Source: Watersipora subatra (taxonomy: Eukaryota; Bryozoa; Gymnolaemata; Cheilostomatida; Watersiporidae). Taken from it: a stretch of 64,000 nt of DNA. Where the stretch lies: the NCBI RefSeq assembly GCF_963576615.1, contig NC_088711.1:35204121-35268120 (forward strand), read 5' to 3'. Made by a program: the position numbers and the translations under genes. The notes beneath the pieces were generated by a model. The model was not told the origin of the DNA and ran no database searches. It worked only from the letters and a program-made list of their open reading frames with translations. Below, piece after piece: positions 13,201 through 22,334 of the stretch (positions are counted from its first letter, which is position 1; each line of letters begins with the position of its first letter).

Positions 13201-15178
13201 TAATACATATGTATATGAATTAGGAGTCACTATACCATACATAGACAGTTGTTGTAATACATACATATATGAATTAGGTCTTGCTATACAATACATAGAC
13301 ACTTCTTGTAATACATATGTATATGAATTAGGTCTTGCCAATACAAATGAATTTGAGTTCAACTTATGCATCTTCATAGAATACCTATTTTATTGAATGT
13401 TCAACAAACAGCTGCACAGGTTTCAGTTGCTTTTGGAAGATTTTGACCTGAAAAAAGGGTTAATGTAATTAATTAGATGTCTTTTGCTGTCTGAAATGAT
13501 TCTTTTACGTCACCTGAATATCGGTTAGTCAGGCGAGTATGACATCACTAGACAGGTGAGTATGGCATCACTAGACAGTTGAGTATGGCATCACTAAACA
13601 GGCGAGTATGGCATCACTAGACAGGTGAGTATGGCATCACTAGACAGGCGAGTATGGCATCACTAGACAGGCGAGTATGGCATCACTAGACAGGCGAGTA
13701 TGGCATCACTAGACAGGCGAGTATAGCATCACTAGACAGGCGAGTATGGCATCACTAGACAGGCGAGTATGGCATCACTAGACAGGCGAGTATGGCATCA
13801 CTAGACAGGCGAGTATAGCATCACTAGACAGGCGAGTATGGCATCACTAGACAGGCGAGTATAGCATCATTAGACAGGCGAGTATAGCATCACTAGACAG
13901 GCGAGTATGGCATCACTAGACAGGTGAGTATGGCATCACTAGACAGGCGAGTATAGCATCATTAGACAGGCGAGTATGGCATCACTAGACAGGCGAGTAT
14001 GGCATCACTAGACAGGCGAGTATGGCATCACTAGACAGGTGAGTATGGCATCACTAGACAGGCGAGTATGGCATCACTAGACAGGCGAGTATGGCATCAT
14101 TAGACAGGCGAGTATGGCATCACTAGAGAGGAGAGTATGGCATCACTAGACAGGCGAGTATGGCATCACTAGACAGGCGAGTATGGCATCACTAGACAGG
14201 CGAGCATGGCATCACTAGACAGGCGAGTATGGCATCACTAGACAGGCGAGTATGGCATCACTAGACAGGCGAGTATGGCATCACTAGACAGGCGAGTATG
14301 GCATCACTAGACAGGCGAGTATGGCATCACTAGACAGGCGAGTATGGCATCACTAGACAGGCGAGTATGGCATCACTAGACAGGCGAGTATGGCATCACT
14401 AGACAGGCGAGTATGGCATCACTAGACAGGCGAGTATGGCATCACTAGACAGGCGAGTATGGCATCACTAGACAGGCGAGTATGGCATCATTAGACAGGC
14501 GAGTATGGCATCACTAGACAGGCGAGTATGGCATCACTAGACAGGCGAGTATGGCATCACTAGACAGGCGAGTATGGCATCACTAGACAGGCGAGTATGG
14601 CATCACTAGACAGGCGAGTATGGCATCACTAGACAGGCGAGTATGGCATCATTAGACAGGCGAGTATGGCATCGCTAGACAGGCGAGTATGGCATCGCTA
14701 GACAGGCGAGTATGGCATCACTAGACAGGCGAGTATGGCATCACTAGACAGGCGAGTATGGCATCACTAGACAGGCGAGTATGGCATCACTAGACAGGCG
14801 AGTATGGCATCACTAGACAGGCGAGTATGGCATCACTAGACAGGCGAGTATGGCATCACTAGACAGGCGAGTATGGCATCACTAGACAGGCGAGTATGGC
14901 ATCACTAGTCAGGCGAGTATGGCATCACTACCATCAAACAGGTGCTTGTCTCAGAGCTGTTGTAAAACAATGTTAAGTTTAGTTTTACCTGTGAACAGGT
15001 ATGCTATAGCACACCTGTGAACAGTATATGTCGATACATTCTGCCTTTTGATAAAATCTTTGCTGTTTCTAGGTGTATCCACTCATGCACAAACCCTGAT
15101 GGTGTTGTTGGCAAGAGAGATGCAGATTCATTGGAGATTGCGCATGTTTCTGCTGGGCCATTCTTTATACACCAGTGA
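7006..15178 (+). CDS. ZP-domain protein gene, 3' part (three exons)
   Basis: Exons are 7006-7206, 11996-12133 and 15073-15178. Both introns interrupt a codon after its second base, and the phases agree. The product is the C-terminal half of a zona pellucida polymerisation domain, an extracellular matrix or egg-coat type module. Cysteines occur in the family order: NNCKVTP, then ENGC after a DDPNSR stretch, QAYLHCSVVVCGPS, and a last pair in CIHSC. A dibasic GKRDA follows, resembling the cleavage site after ZP domains, then a short GPFFIHQ end. No transmembrane segment or GPI signal follows, so the mature product is probably secreted. Upstream exons (signal peptide, ZP-N) are not visible and probably lie left of the window. 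A poly(A) signal AATAAA lies at 15202-15207. The specific ZP gene cannot be named. Confidence 0.9.
7240..7517. repeat. 30-bp minisatellite, about 9 copies
   Basis: The unit is TTCATTAACTACCCTATG followed by CTCCTGGTCATG, 30 bp. The unit length is divisible by three, so open frames run through on both strands (Met-Leu-Phe-Ile-Asn-Tyr on plus, Asn-Glu-His-Asp-Gln on minus). These are not genes: the array begins just inside the intron, after the exon's donor. Confidence 0.95.
7880..8080. repeat. AT-dinucleotide tract
   Basis: About 200 bp of (TA)n with sparse C or G, able to form hairpins. No other content. Confidence 0.9.
8205..11286. repeat. Large minisatellite, 31-bp unit, about 99 copies
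   Basis: The unit is CTATGCTAGCTGAATGCTTG plus GCATTATATAC (31 bp), with variants at the TTGG/CAGC/CGGT/CATT position. The core GCTAGC is self-complementary. Blocks of the same variant order recur (for example 9850-10090 resembles 10090-10330), showing block-wise duplication. A 5-bp expanded variant (CCTACAATATGC) appears near 9390 and 9490. Confidence 0.97.
11494..11575 (+). repeat. tRNA-like sequence, probable SINE head or tRNA pseudogene
   Basis: TTTAGTATAATGGTTAAGC resembles a tRNA 5' half with an A box, TTGTCAC follows as in the anticodon arm, and AGGTCTAATCC about 33 bp later resembles a degenerate B box (GGTTCGAATCC). The acceptor stem does not pair well, so a functional tRNA is unlikely. 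Confidence 0.45.
11996..12133 (+). CDS. ZP gene internal exon (ZP-C, second half)
   Basis: Acceptor ...aatttatag at 11995, donor AGgtatgc at 12134. Translation starts with a conserved Cys (CKTAYGIRVF), contains FSISTRSFVDHRG and the ZP signature QAYLHCSVVVCGPSNMA, and ends with two bases of an Arg codon. Phase matches both neighbours. Confidence 0.92.
12812..13350. repeat. 54-bp minisatellite, about 10 copies
   Basis: The unit is CATACATACGTGTATGAATT, AAGACTTGCTATACAATACA and TACACAGTTGTTGT (54 bp). Since 54 is divisible by three, a long open frame runs through it. That frame encodes only a repeat of Tyr-Glu-Leu-type peptides and is not a gene. Confidence 0.95.
13528..14930. repeat. 23-bp minisatellite, about 60 copies
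   Basis: The unit is CAGGCGAGTATGGCATCACT plus AGA (23 bp), highly homogeneous, with long runs of identical copies from about 14220 to 14920. That homogeneity points to recent expansion. Variants are CAGGTGAG, ATAGCATC and ATCATTAGA. Confidence 0.97.
15073..15178 (+). CDS. ZP gene terminal exon
   Basis: Acceptor ...tgtttctag at 15072. It completes an Arg codon, then reads CIHSCTNPDGVVGKRDADSL and ends GPFFIHQ with stop TGA at 15176-15178. The CxxxC pair and dibasic KR are as expected at the end of a ZP domain. Confidence 0.9.
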
Positions 15179-15201
15179 CAAGTGAACTAATTCATCTAGT
15201 A

Positions 15202-15207
15202 AATAAA
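15202..15207 (+). terminator. Poly(A) signal of the ZP gene
   Basis: AATAAA lies 23 bases after the stop codon, implying a very short 3' UTR. No other canonical signal lies close by. Confidence 0.55.
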
Positions 15208-15639
15208 TTAAGATTTCTTAAGATATGGTTGTATTGATCTGAAGTCGGCTTATATCTAGTATATTACCTTATATCGAGTTTCTATTCGATAGGCTAATTG
15301 GCTAGTCTGGTAAAAGTAAATCCTTAACAAGATAGAAGGAAGTAGGGCACAAGAAACATTCTTATATGATCAATGTACAAGTAGCTGTTAGTCTACCAGT
15401 ACTGCGGTATTGATGCTTCTAGTCCAACCAATGTATTGTTGTAAAAGGAAATAATGCATTAGTCCTAGCCCTAGGTCCTAGCATTAATCTGTCAAACATA
15501 TGTAAATGACAAGCGAAGTTGTTTTTGTGCAGAAAGCTACAAAGATAACACACATTTTGATATATAGTGAAACTTACATCGACAACTGAAATATGTACCT
15601 CTATTGAACATATTAGAGATACACTGACCTCTTGTTCAG
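15208..15639. other. Intergenic stretch between convergent ZP and PIH1D2 genes
   Basis: About 430 bp without an ORF or recognised repeat. The two genes end toward each other. Confidence 0.6.
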
Positions 15640-15645
15640 TTTATT
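15640..15645 (-). terminator. Poly(A) signal of PIH1D2
   Basis: TTTATT on the plus strand reads AATAAA on the minus strand, about 97 bases after the PIH1D2 stop. Confidence 0.5.
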
Positions 15646-15741
15646 ATTATACACAAGCAACTGAACCAGCTATTAGTTCTATAAAGGAACGTATTAAAAA
15701 GCTATAACATAGTATATGAAAGTAACAATGGGAACCAGAAG

Positions 15742-15876
15742 TCACGCTAATATCGGCAAGGTAACTGTGAGTTGATGCTTAGTACGACTAAATCTGGCCT
15801 TCACCTCATCCTCGGCTATACTTTCCGGAAGGTCTAGATTTAGACTGTAGTCCTTTGAAGATAGCCGCAGAGTGTT
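15742..15876 (-). CDS. PIH1D2: PIH1D2 exon 4 (terminal)
   Basis: Minus-strand acceptor ...acttgtag, then NTLRLSSKDYSLNLDLPESI and a tail ending LTVTLPILA, with stop TGA at 15744-15742. Phase 0 joins the ...CILDISE end of exon 3. Confidence 0.9.
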   Translation of the reverse strand, partial: NTLRLSSKDYSLNLDLPESIAEDEVKARFSRTKHQLTVTLPILA

Positions 15877-17667
15877 CTACAAGTAGTCACTGCCACAGTG
15901 CTTATGATGTCACAGGCAGAGTTGTGTCACAGTTTGAAGTTAACAAACAAAGTTTCATAATACATCACATCTTATAGCGTGCAAGCATGCCATAACAGAG
16001 TTGTCACATCACATCTTATAGTGTGCAAGCATGACCTAACAGAGTCACCACATCTTATAGCGTGCAAGCATGCCCTAACAGAGTTATCACATCACATCCT
16101 ATAGCGTGCAAGCATGCCATGACAGAGTGATCACATCCCATCTTATAGCATGCAAGCATGCCCTAATAGAGTGATCATGTTGTTTACCAAAGACAAAAAA
16201 GCTTCAGTAACGATATGATTTGACGCTTCATTCAAAGTCAGGTCCTAAGTTAGTGTTACACTGGTTAGTCAAAAAGGTTCTACTCCTCAGTAACAGAGCA
16301 CTTTGGTAATAACATAATCTTGTATGAGATTTTGGTCATGACAAATCTAAAAAACTCTCAAAGTTCAATAACATTGCAGGTTACTATGGAGATGATGTAG
16401 TCAAATGAATTCATGAGCTTTGGCTTTGAAATTCAATGAAATGGTCGGTCACCAATTCTGCTGCAAACGAGTTCGGAACAAGTCCTTTAATTTTGGCATG
16501 TCACTATGAGTAGTGTCAGCATGTAGGTCAAAGACATTGTAACACATACCTCTGAAATGTCCAAGATGCACTCCTGAACATCCTTCACCTTCTCAAGGTC
16601 AATCTTAACCATAATACTTTTAGTATTATTAGCCACATCCACATTTTTGTAGGTCAGAGTGTAAGTTGGGGTCAGTTTTATTTCTTCTATTAATTTGCAT
16701 GCTGAACCGTTTGAGTCTTGATGTGTTGTCACCCCTGGTATTTTAATGTCAGACTGATTTTTTTCTTCCAAGCTGACCTTGACCTCGCTGCCATTTAATT
16801 GCTGTTCTATCAGTTCAGGATCTTTAGTGGCGATATCAGCTAATGGGGCAAAAGACTTGGCAAGTTTTTCCAACTCTTTTTTCATGGGATCCTGAGGCAG
16901 TCCGAAGTCATCTCTAATGCTGCCATTGTCTCCTTTGAAATTAAAGTCCTGAATATAGTAGTGCGCTGACAGTTTGATACTATTTTGGTCTTCCGCATAT
17001 GTAATGGCAAGATGAATGAGAGCTTCTTGCTCATCTTTGCGAGTGCATTGTTTGCCGAACTTTTCCAAAACCTCCGGATGAAATGCTACATTAATGATGA
17101 AATGCTCGTCGTCTAAAACCAAAAGCAATTCCGACCTCACAACTAGTACTGGAAATAATTTTACATTCTATGGACATCACATAATAAGATCAAAAGTCAG
17201 AGCTTAGATTGTTTTTCAGCAAATACCTTGCTCATTGTCTTTTTTTATTAGCTTTCCTCCAAACACTGGTATGGGGGCCGAGTCATCTTTTGGTTTAGTT
17301 ATATGCTTCCAGCTACACAGATTTATATACACTGGTATCCAGGTAGAAGACTACAAAAAATTTTATAGGAAGTGAATTGTACCAATAAGTTCGAACAGAA
17401 GGCTGTCAGTTTGAGGAACCCAGGCGACAAAAAATTTATCATATTTGAATCGCAAACTAATCATTTAAACAATTCAACTCAGCCTTAGTACCAACCTACC
17501 AAGCATGTCTGCACACACATGTGGGGCTCTGGTGGCTTATTGTGTTCTCTTCCTTCTTTTAGCTGCTTATCGATGAACTTTCTGTATGCTGAGGGATTGT
17601 TTTCCGCCATATCATCTAGCATGCTCCATATCTGTGAGGCCTGACCTAACATCTTTGGGTCTTCCAT
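15742..17667 (-). CDS. PIH1D2: PIH1 domain-containing protein 2 (complete, four exons)
   Basis: Minus-strand exons in order: 17500-17667, 17227-17350, 16550-17148 and 15742-15876. All junctions are GT-AG and the phases agree (0, 1, 0), giving about 341 residues against roughly 315 in the vertebrate protein. The N-terminus (QIWSMLDDMAENNP, YRKFIDKQL, PEPHMCVQT) and the PIH core (VYINLCSWKHI, then FIINVAFHPEVLEKF and ALIHLAITYAEDQ, DFNFKGDNGSIRDDFGLP) match PIH1D2. The last exon (DYSLNLDLPESI...LTVTLPILA) forms the beta-rich CS-like C-terminus. PIH proteins work with HSP90 and R2TP-type complexes; those of this branch are linked to cytoplasmic pre-assembly of axonemal dynein, so the host has motile cilia (inference). 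It has no close neighbour on the same strand. An LTR retrotransposon sits 268 bp upstream of the start. Confidence 0.93.
15955..16180. repeat. Tandem repeat, about 5 copies of 40-45 bp, in PIH1D2 intron 3
   Basis: Units read CACATCACATCTTATAGCGT followed by GCAAGCATGCCATAACAGAG, with small length changes. The rest of this intron (16181-16549) shows nothing recognisable. Confidence 0.85.
16550..17148 (-). CDS. PIH1D2: PIH1D2 exon 3 (main PIH core)
   Basis: Acceptor ...ttatttccag at 17149 and donor GAGgtatgt at 16549 (minus strand). It encodes 199 codons after completing a Val codon. An apparent in-frame GTG start at 17140 is internal to the exon, not a real start. Confidence 0.92.
17227..17350 (-). 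CDS. PIH1D2: PIH1D2 exon 2
   Basis: Acceptor ...tttttgtag and donor CAAGgtattt on the minus strand. It has 41 codons: SSTWIPVYINLCSW, then KPKDDSAPIPVFGGKL, the conserved INLC and GGKL parts of the PIH domain. It is too short to stand out as an ORF. Confidence 0.9.
17500..17667 (-). CDS. PIH1D2: PIH1D2 exon 1 with start codon
   Basis: ATG at 17667-17665 begins MEDPKMLGQASQIWSMLDDM. The donor TTGgtaggt at 17499 follows MCVQTCL. This start matches the N-terminus expected for the family and no better upstream in-frame Met is seen. Confidence 0.9.
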
Positions 17668-17929
17668 CTTTTTCTATACAGTATTACGGTTATTATAAGA
17701 TACATGATCATAGAATCCTATCATGAGTACATCAGCTGCTATTGAATGACAGGCCCTTCTTTTCACAAAGTTTTGCAAGATGCAATACATTGGAAGTAAA
17801 AAATAAAAACCTTTTTTTTAGTACATCTTTACATGACTATAAAAGAAATGCAAAAAATAAATAAATAACGCGGTTGCAGGGCAGTAAAACGTCTTGCGTC
17901 AAAAGTTACTAAAACTCATTCAATCTGCT

Positions 17930-17934
17930 ATAAT
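17930..17934. repeat. Left target-site duplication of LTR retrotransposon
   Basis: ATAAT directly before the 5' LTR; the same 5 bp lies at 22330-22334. Confidence 0.85.
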
Positions 17935-18099
17935 TGTTATAGATTGCAGTATATAAGCAGTTTCCGTTTTCCAGTCACAGTCACGTGTTAGCTTGAGCTC
18001 AATGGCGTATGAGTATCTTGTTTATTGTATCTTGTACCTTGCCAATAAAACCTAACAAATACCTGACATCTGACCTATTAAATACATGAAACTAAAACA
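17935..18099 (+). repeat. 5' LTR
   Basis: Starts TGTTATAGATTGCAGTATAT and ends AAACTAAAACA. It contains CAATAAAACC, a poly(A)-type signal, near its end, and TATATAAGC near its start as a TATA-like box. Confidence 0.93.
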
Positions 18100-18117
18100 T
18101 GGCGCTGCGAGTAGGGT
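18100..18117 (+). other. Primer binding site
   Basis: TGGCGCTGCGAGTAGGGT directly follows the CA end of the 5' LTR. It begins with TGG, the complement of a tRNA CCA end. I did not identify the primer tRNA. Confidence 0.7.
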
Positions 18118-18282
18118 TAGCAATCACCCTATGATCGATGTGAACTGTCAGAAGTGAGACATTGTCTCAACCAAGCGTGCCACAGGCAAATCAGTCTATC
18201 AATGGCATATTGATTAGACTTTAAACTTCTCAAATAAGTACAATATAGCAACCATATAGTATCACTTTGATCTACCGAAATT

Positions 18283-19118
18283 ATGCCTGCAGTAAAATTT
18301 CCCAGTGAACTGGATTTCACTAATGCCAGTGAAATGTGGCCTGAGTGGAAAAAGCGTTTTGCCAGATATAGGAGTGCAGCTGATATTGATGCCAAAACAG
18401 CCCAAAAACAAGTTGAAATACTTATTTTTGTAATGGGGAAGCTGAAAAAAATATTCCCTTTGCTAACCATAGCAGCTGATACTAGTGGTACACTTGCAAA
18501 TACATTATATGATAGAACATTAGCTGCATTTGATGCATATTTTCAACCCCGAGGCTGCTCACTACATTACACTATACTGTTTTCTAACCGCGTTCAAGGC
18601 AACCATGAATCCAATGAAGAGAACACTAGGGCACTGTATGAGTTAATCACGAAATTTGGTTGGGGAGATGAACAATGGGTGTCAATGTTGAGGACAAGAA
18701 TCCCGGCAGGTATGAAGTACAAAGAGTTATCCAGGAAGTTACAATTGGATGACGGGGTGACTCTAGATAATATCAAATCAAAAATGAGAGCCAAAGAAAT
18801 AATTCTTAAGCATCAGCAAGAGGAAGTTGATGGGCTAGGTAGCTCTAGCTGCTCAGTAGTAAATTCAGTAGGCCTAGGTGGTGAAGATGGAGGGGTGCCA
18901 GTAAATGCAATTAACCGAAGCAAATACAGAAGTCAAGCCGCACCGCATACTAACAAAAATCTGATTTCTGACTGTAAATATTGTGAGGAGCCATGCTCAA
19001 GGCAGGTGTCCTGCGTACGAAAAGTGGTGCAACACATACCATCTATTTAATCATTTTGCTAGAGCTTGTAAACAAAGCCGAGGGCAAAGAAGTGACAGTT
19101 CTCTAAAAACTCTGTAGA
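18283..19118 (+). pseudogene. Retrotransposon Gag (frameshifted)
   Basis: The frame from ATG 18283 reads a gag-like core with the W..W..RFARYR motif near residue 25 and runs to a stop at 19050. A nucleocapsid knuckle begins CKYC near residue 226, then the frame shifts. A later frame carries the end of a second CCHC knuckle (NHFARAC), ending at TAG near 19118. The second knuckle has Tyr where its second Cys is expected. Confidence 0.8.
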
Positions 19119-19279
19119 AGTTGTGTCTCAATGGGATGGTAATACATATGGGAAGCAGCAGGCACTGGCGGTGTCTGTAGGGATCCCAGACTCTGAAGAA
19201 GAGAGTGACATTGATTTTTTAGTATTTAGTGTTAATGGGGGTAAAAGGGGTTGGTTCCTAGATATTTCCATAATATAAA

Positions 19280-19692
19280 AAATTGTAAAATGTCAAGTTG
19301 ACACGGGGGCCCAGGTAAGCATTATGGACATGTCTACTTTAAAGGGTTTGGGGATTAGTCGCATCAAGAGCACTATAATTTCACTACTGGGTTTTGGGGG
19401 CCAACAAATTCGACCAATCGGTAAAGTCTCACTGCGAGTAGCAAACAATCAAAAAGCATGCAAAGCGATGTTTTATATAGTCGTTGGTTCAGCGCATAAA
19501 GGGACTCTGTTGGAATTACCCGCAATCAAGGATTTGGGGTTTATACCGGGATTTCTGTTGAAACCCATAGCAGTGCCCAAAGCTGTGGCGCCTCGAACAA
19601 TATCACAGGGTATAAGACAGAAATTCAAAGAAGAGTTGTATAAACTGGAAAATTTGGGTATCATATGTAGGGATGAGGAGCCCTCAGAGTAG
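19280..19692 (+). pseudogene. Protease and N-terminal RT fragment
   Basis: The aspartic protease active site reads VDTGAQVSIM at about 19297-19326. The frame continues through a linker to the start of the RT fingers (FKEELYKLENLGI) and stops at TAG 19690-19692. An upstream stop near 19275 separates it from gag. Confidence 0.8.
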
Positions 19693-20166
19693 CTAAGCCC
19701 AACAGTAACTGTGAGAAAATCAAATGACAAAATCAGAATATGTTTAGATCCACAGTACTTGAACACTCAGTTGATAAGAACACAATGTCTCATTAGAGCT
19801 AGCACAGAGATATTTGCTCGTCTGCATGAGGCTAAGTATTTCAGTTGTTTAGATTGGAAACAAGGCTTCCACCAGTTGCCATTGACTTATGAGTCTTCGA
19901 GATTCACCTGTTTCGCCACACCATATGGTAAGTTTAGATATCTCAGATGCCCTATGGGTATCTGTAATGCACTTGAGCTATTTCATGCCAAAATGGTAGA
20001 TATGCTACAAGGCATAGAGGGAATAGAAGTCTATATAGACGATATCTTGATTCATGCTAAGACGTTAGAAGAACACAATGATAGGTTCCATCAGGTTTTA
20101 GCGAGATGTAAAAGCGCTGGTCTCACACTGAACAAAGAGAAAAGTGTTTTGGACAGCAAGTGGTGA
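19693..20166 (+). pseudogene. Reverse transcriptase palm (interrupted)
   Basis: The same frame resumes after the stop. Recognisable RT blocks are RICLDPQYLN, FSCLDWKQGFHQLPL, FTCFATPYGKFRYLRCPMGI and the catalytic VYIDDILIHA. It ends with a stop at 20164-20166; the FFGHQLSEHGV block of the RT connection continues in another frame. Confidence 0.9.
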
Positions 20167-20250
20167 CTTTTTTCGGTCATCAGTTGTCTGAGCACGGCGT
20201 CCGGCTTGGGGCCGACAAGGTAAGTGCGGTGAAGAACATAGTCATACCCA

Positions 20251-20766
20251 ATGATAGCAAAGCAGTTGAGAGAGCTATTGGCTACAGTTTTTGCATGCAA
20301 ACGATTCAGATATTACTGTTTAGGCAGACATGTCAAAATTACCACGGACCATAAACCGCTGTTGGGTATCATGGAAAAAGAGATAGCTACACTTTCACCT
20401 AGGCTGGCAGCAATGCGACTAGAGCTGCTAAGTTATTCGTTCATGCTGACTTATGTTTCTGGTAAAGATATGGTGATAGCTGATACTCTATCCAGAACGT
20501 GCCTTGCAGGTACGGGACTGGTAGAAGATCTGGGCCCAAATCTGCTGATGCAGATATGCAAGGTTGTAATTCGATCGGAAGAAACCATGGGTAAGTATGC
20601 CCAGGCTATGAGTAATGATGAAGAACTGGTGGTTGTGTTACAGTTCATCAGGGAAGGTTGGCCAACAGCTAGACGAGCATGCCCAAGTAGAGCTATACCC
20701 TTTTGGAGTCTGAGAAATAATCTAGTTGAGGTAGGTGGTATTGTATTTATGGCAGTAGACTCGTAA
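20251..20766 (+). pseudogene. RNase H-like fragment with linker to integrase
   Basis: Reads ELLATVFACKRFRYYCLGRH, then ITTDHKPLLGIM and a DTLSR end, the C-terminal part of the Ty3 RNase H. The N-terminal half is missing: the RT connection (KAVERAIG, another frame) passes straight into it near 20275, so about 100 codons appear deleted. Confidence 0.85.
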
Positions 20767-21941
20767 TTTCAGTGACCTTGAGAAATGAGGTTTTAGAGGC
20801 ATTGCATCTGGCTCATCAGGGTATAACTAAAACAATGCAATGCGCTCAGACAGCTGTTTTTGACCTGGCCTAAGACGATGTATAGAAGATAAATGCCTGG
20901 CTTGTGAGCCTTGTCGTACAGTGGAAAGAAAAAGTAGGAAGAAACCACTGCTTCCGGTACCAATCCCGGATTTCCCATGTCAGAAAGTGGGTGTCGATTT
21001 ATTTAGTTTCAAAGGTAAGGAGTACCTTATGTTAGTAGACTATCTTTCAAAATGGCCTGCGGTAAAAGAATTGAAAACTAACACTGCTAAACTGTAGCAC
21101 AAGCACTATCACAGGTGTTTTCTGATTCTAGGACTCCACAGGTACTGGTATTGGATAACGGTCCTCAGTTCTCGTCTTTGTATTTCAGAGAATATTGTAA
21201 TTCAAAAAGTATCAAACATGTAACTAGTTCCCCACTTCACCCATCAGGAAATGGCAAAGTGAAGCGCACTATTGGGATGGTAAAGTCCATGATGGGCCGA
21301 TGTGCGGACTGGTGGGCTGGGTTGTCCATGCTTTGCAACACCCCTATTGGAGAGGGCTTGCCTCCCCCTGCCCAATTTTTGCAAGGACGCTCTTTACGCG
21401 GCAGCCTGCCACTCCCGGAAGTTAGGTACCAAGTTCAGACCTACGAGTTAAGTGATGTCAGATTAGCACTGGGCGAACATAAAACAAAGGATAAGTATTA
21501 CCATGATACCATGATAAGAAGGCTGGCCCTGAGAAAAAAGGGTTTAGATCAAAGGAACAAGTGTATTTTAAAACTGCCAAAAATAAATGGATACAAGGTG
21601 AGATGGAGGGAACATATAGTGATAGATCTTATTTAGTAAAGACAGACAATAACATGCTCTTTAGACATAGCGGTGTAGATATACGAAGTAGTCAAGTCAA
21701 CAAGCCAATTCCTCAAAGAGAATTTTCTATGGGCAACAATGGATCTGAGATTGTAAGAAATGCCAATGCTGGGGATCAAAACAGAGTTCGCATGAGTGTA
21801 CCAAGAGGTTCTGAAGAACCGCCGGCTAGCGTTGCGAGCGCACCGCTAACTGTCCCCGCTTTGAGTTCGTTGGTAACGCGATCTAAATTTGGTAGAGAAC
21901 TAAAGATACCTGCGTATTTAGATCAGTATGAGTGTTCATGA
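20767..21941 (+). pseudogene. Integrase (DDE) fragments
   Basis: The HHCC finger region (ALHLAHQG ... CLACEPC) is split by a frame change near 20870. The core shows PCQKVGVDLFSFKG (first Asp) and VLVLDNGPQFSS (second Asp). The helix that should carry the catalytic Glu reads SGNGKVKRTIGMVKS, with Lys instead. A stop near 21094 splits the core. The C-terminal tail runs in two overlapping frames to 21941. Confidence 0.88.
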
Positions 21942-22158
21942 GCAGCTCCTAGGGTTGTGGTGGGGTTGACACCTCATGCTCTTGAGTGGTTTTTTCCAGG
22001 GCCTTGGGTGGGATCCCGTGTCTTACTTAAATATTGTAGTTTTTTAGTAGTAGCGCGTGTAAGTTTGCTGTGAATTTTTATTTTTTGTTTTTCGAGCGGT
22101 CAAGACAATCACATGTTACCAGTTTTTAATCTACCATTTATGGTTTATACAGTAAGAT

Positions 22159-22170
22159 TTAGAAGGAAGA
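22159..22170 (+). other. Polypurine tract
   Basis: TTAGAAGGAAGA immediately precedes the TGTTATAG start of the 3' LTR; the purine run is AGAAGGAAGA. Confidence 0.75.
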
Positions 22171-22329
22171 TGTTATAGATAGCAGTATATAAGCAGTTTC
22201 TGTTTTCCGGGGATGTGTTAGCACGAGCTCAATGGCGTATGTGTATTTTGTTTATTGTATCTTGTACCTTGCCAATAAATCCTAATAAATTCCTGAAAGC
22301 TGACCTATTAAATATATGAAACCAAAACA
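22171..22329 (+). repeat. 3' LTR
   Basis: 159 bp from TGTTATAGATAGCAGTATAT to GAAACCAAAACA, colinear with the 5' LTR apart from point changes and a small indel after TTTTCC. ATAAT at 22330-22334 is the second target duplication. Confidence 0.93.
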
Positions 22330-22334
22330 ATAAT

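Larger units (their letters stand above)
12134..15072 (+). other. Intron 2 of the ZP gene fragment
   Basis: A 2.9-kb GT-AG intron mostly made of a 54-bp and a 23-bp minisatellite. The 12140-12810, 13351-13527 and 14931-15072 parts hold no recognised exon. A weak open stretch with an acidic SSDNDYN word at 12650 could be decayed transposon sequence, but I cannot support it. Confidence 0.75.
17935..22329 (+). mobile_element. Ty3/gypsy-type LTR retrotransposon, full length, inactive
   Basis: A 4,395-bp element with 165- and 159-bp LTRs that begin TG and end CA, flanked by an ATAAT duplication. Internal order is PBS, gag, protease, RT, RNase H, integrase and polypurine tract, the Ty3/gypsy order. 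The two LTRs differ at a number of sites, so it is not a very recent insertion. Damage: a frameshift in the nucleocapsid region near 19010; stops near 19275 and at 19690; a stop and frameshift near 20165; apparent loss of about 300 bp between RT and RNase H near 20270; frameshift or stop in the integrase finger near 20870; a stop near 21094; and the integrase catalytic Glu replaced by Lys. No envelope gene is seen. It lies head-on to PIH1D2. Confidence 0.95.

Noticed and set aside
12887..13396. Long plus-strand frame of 169 residues
   Set aside because: A 54-bp repeat divisible by three keeps it open; it lies within an intron.
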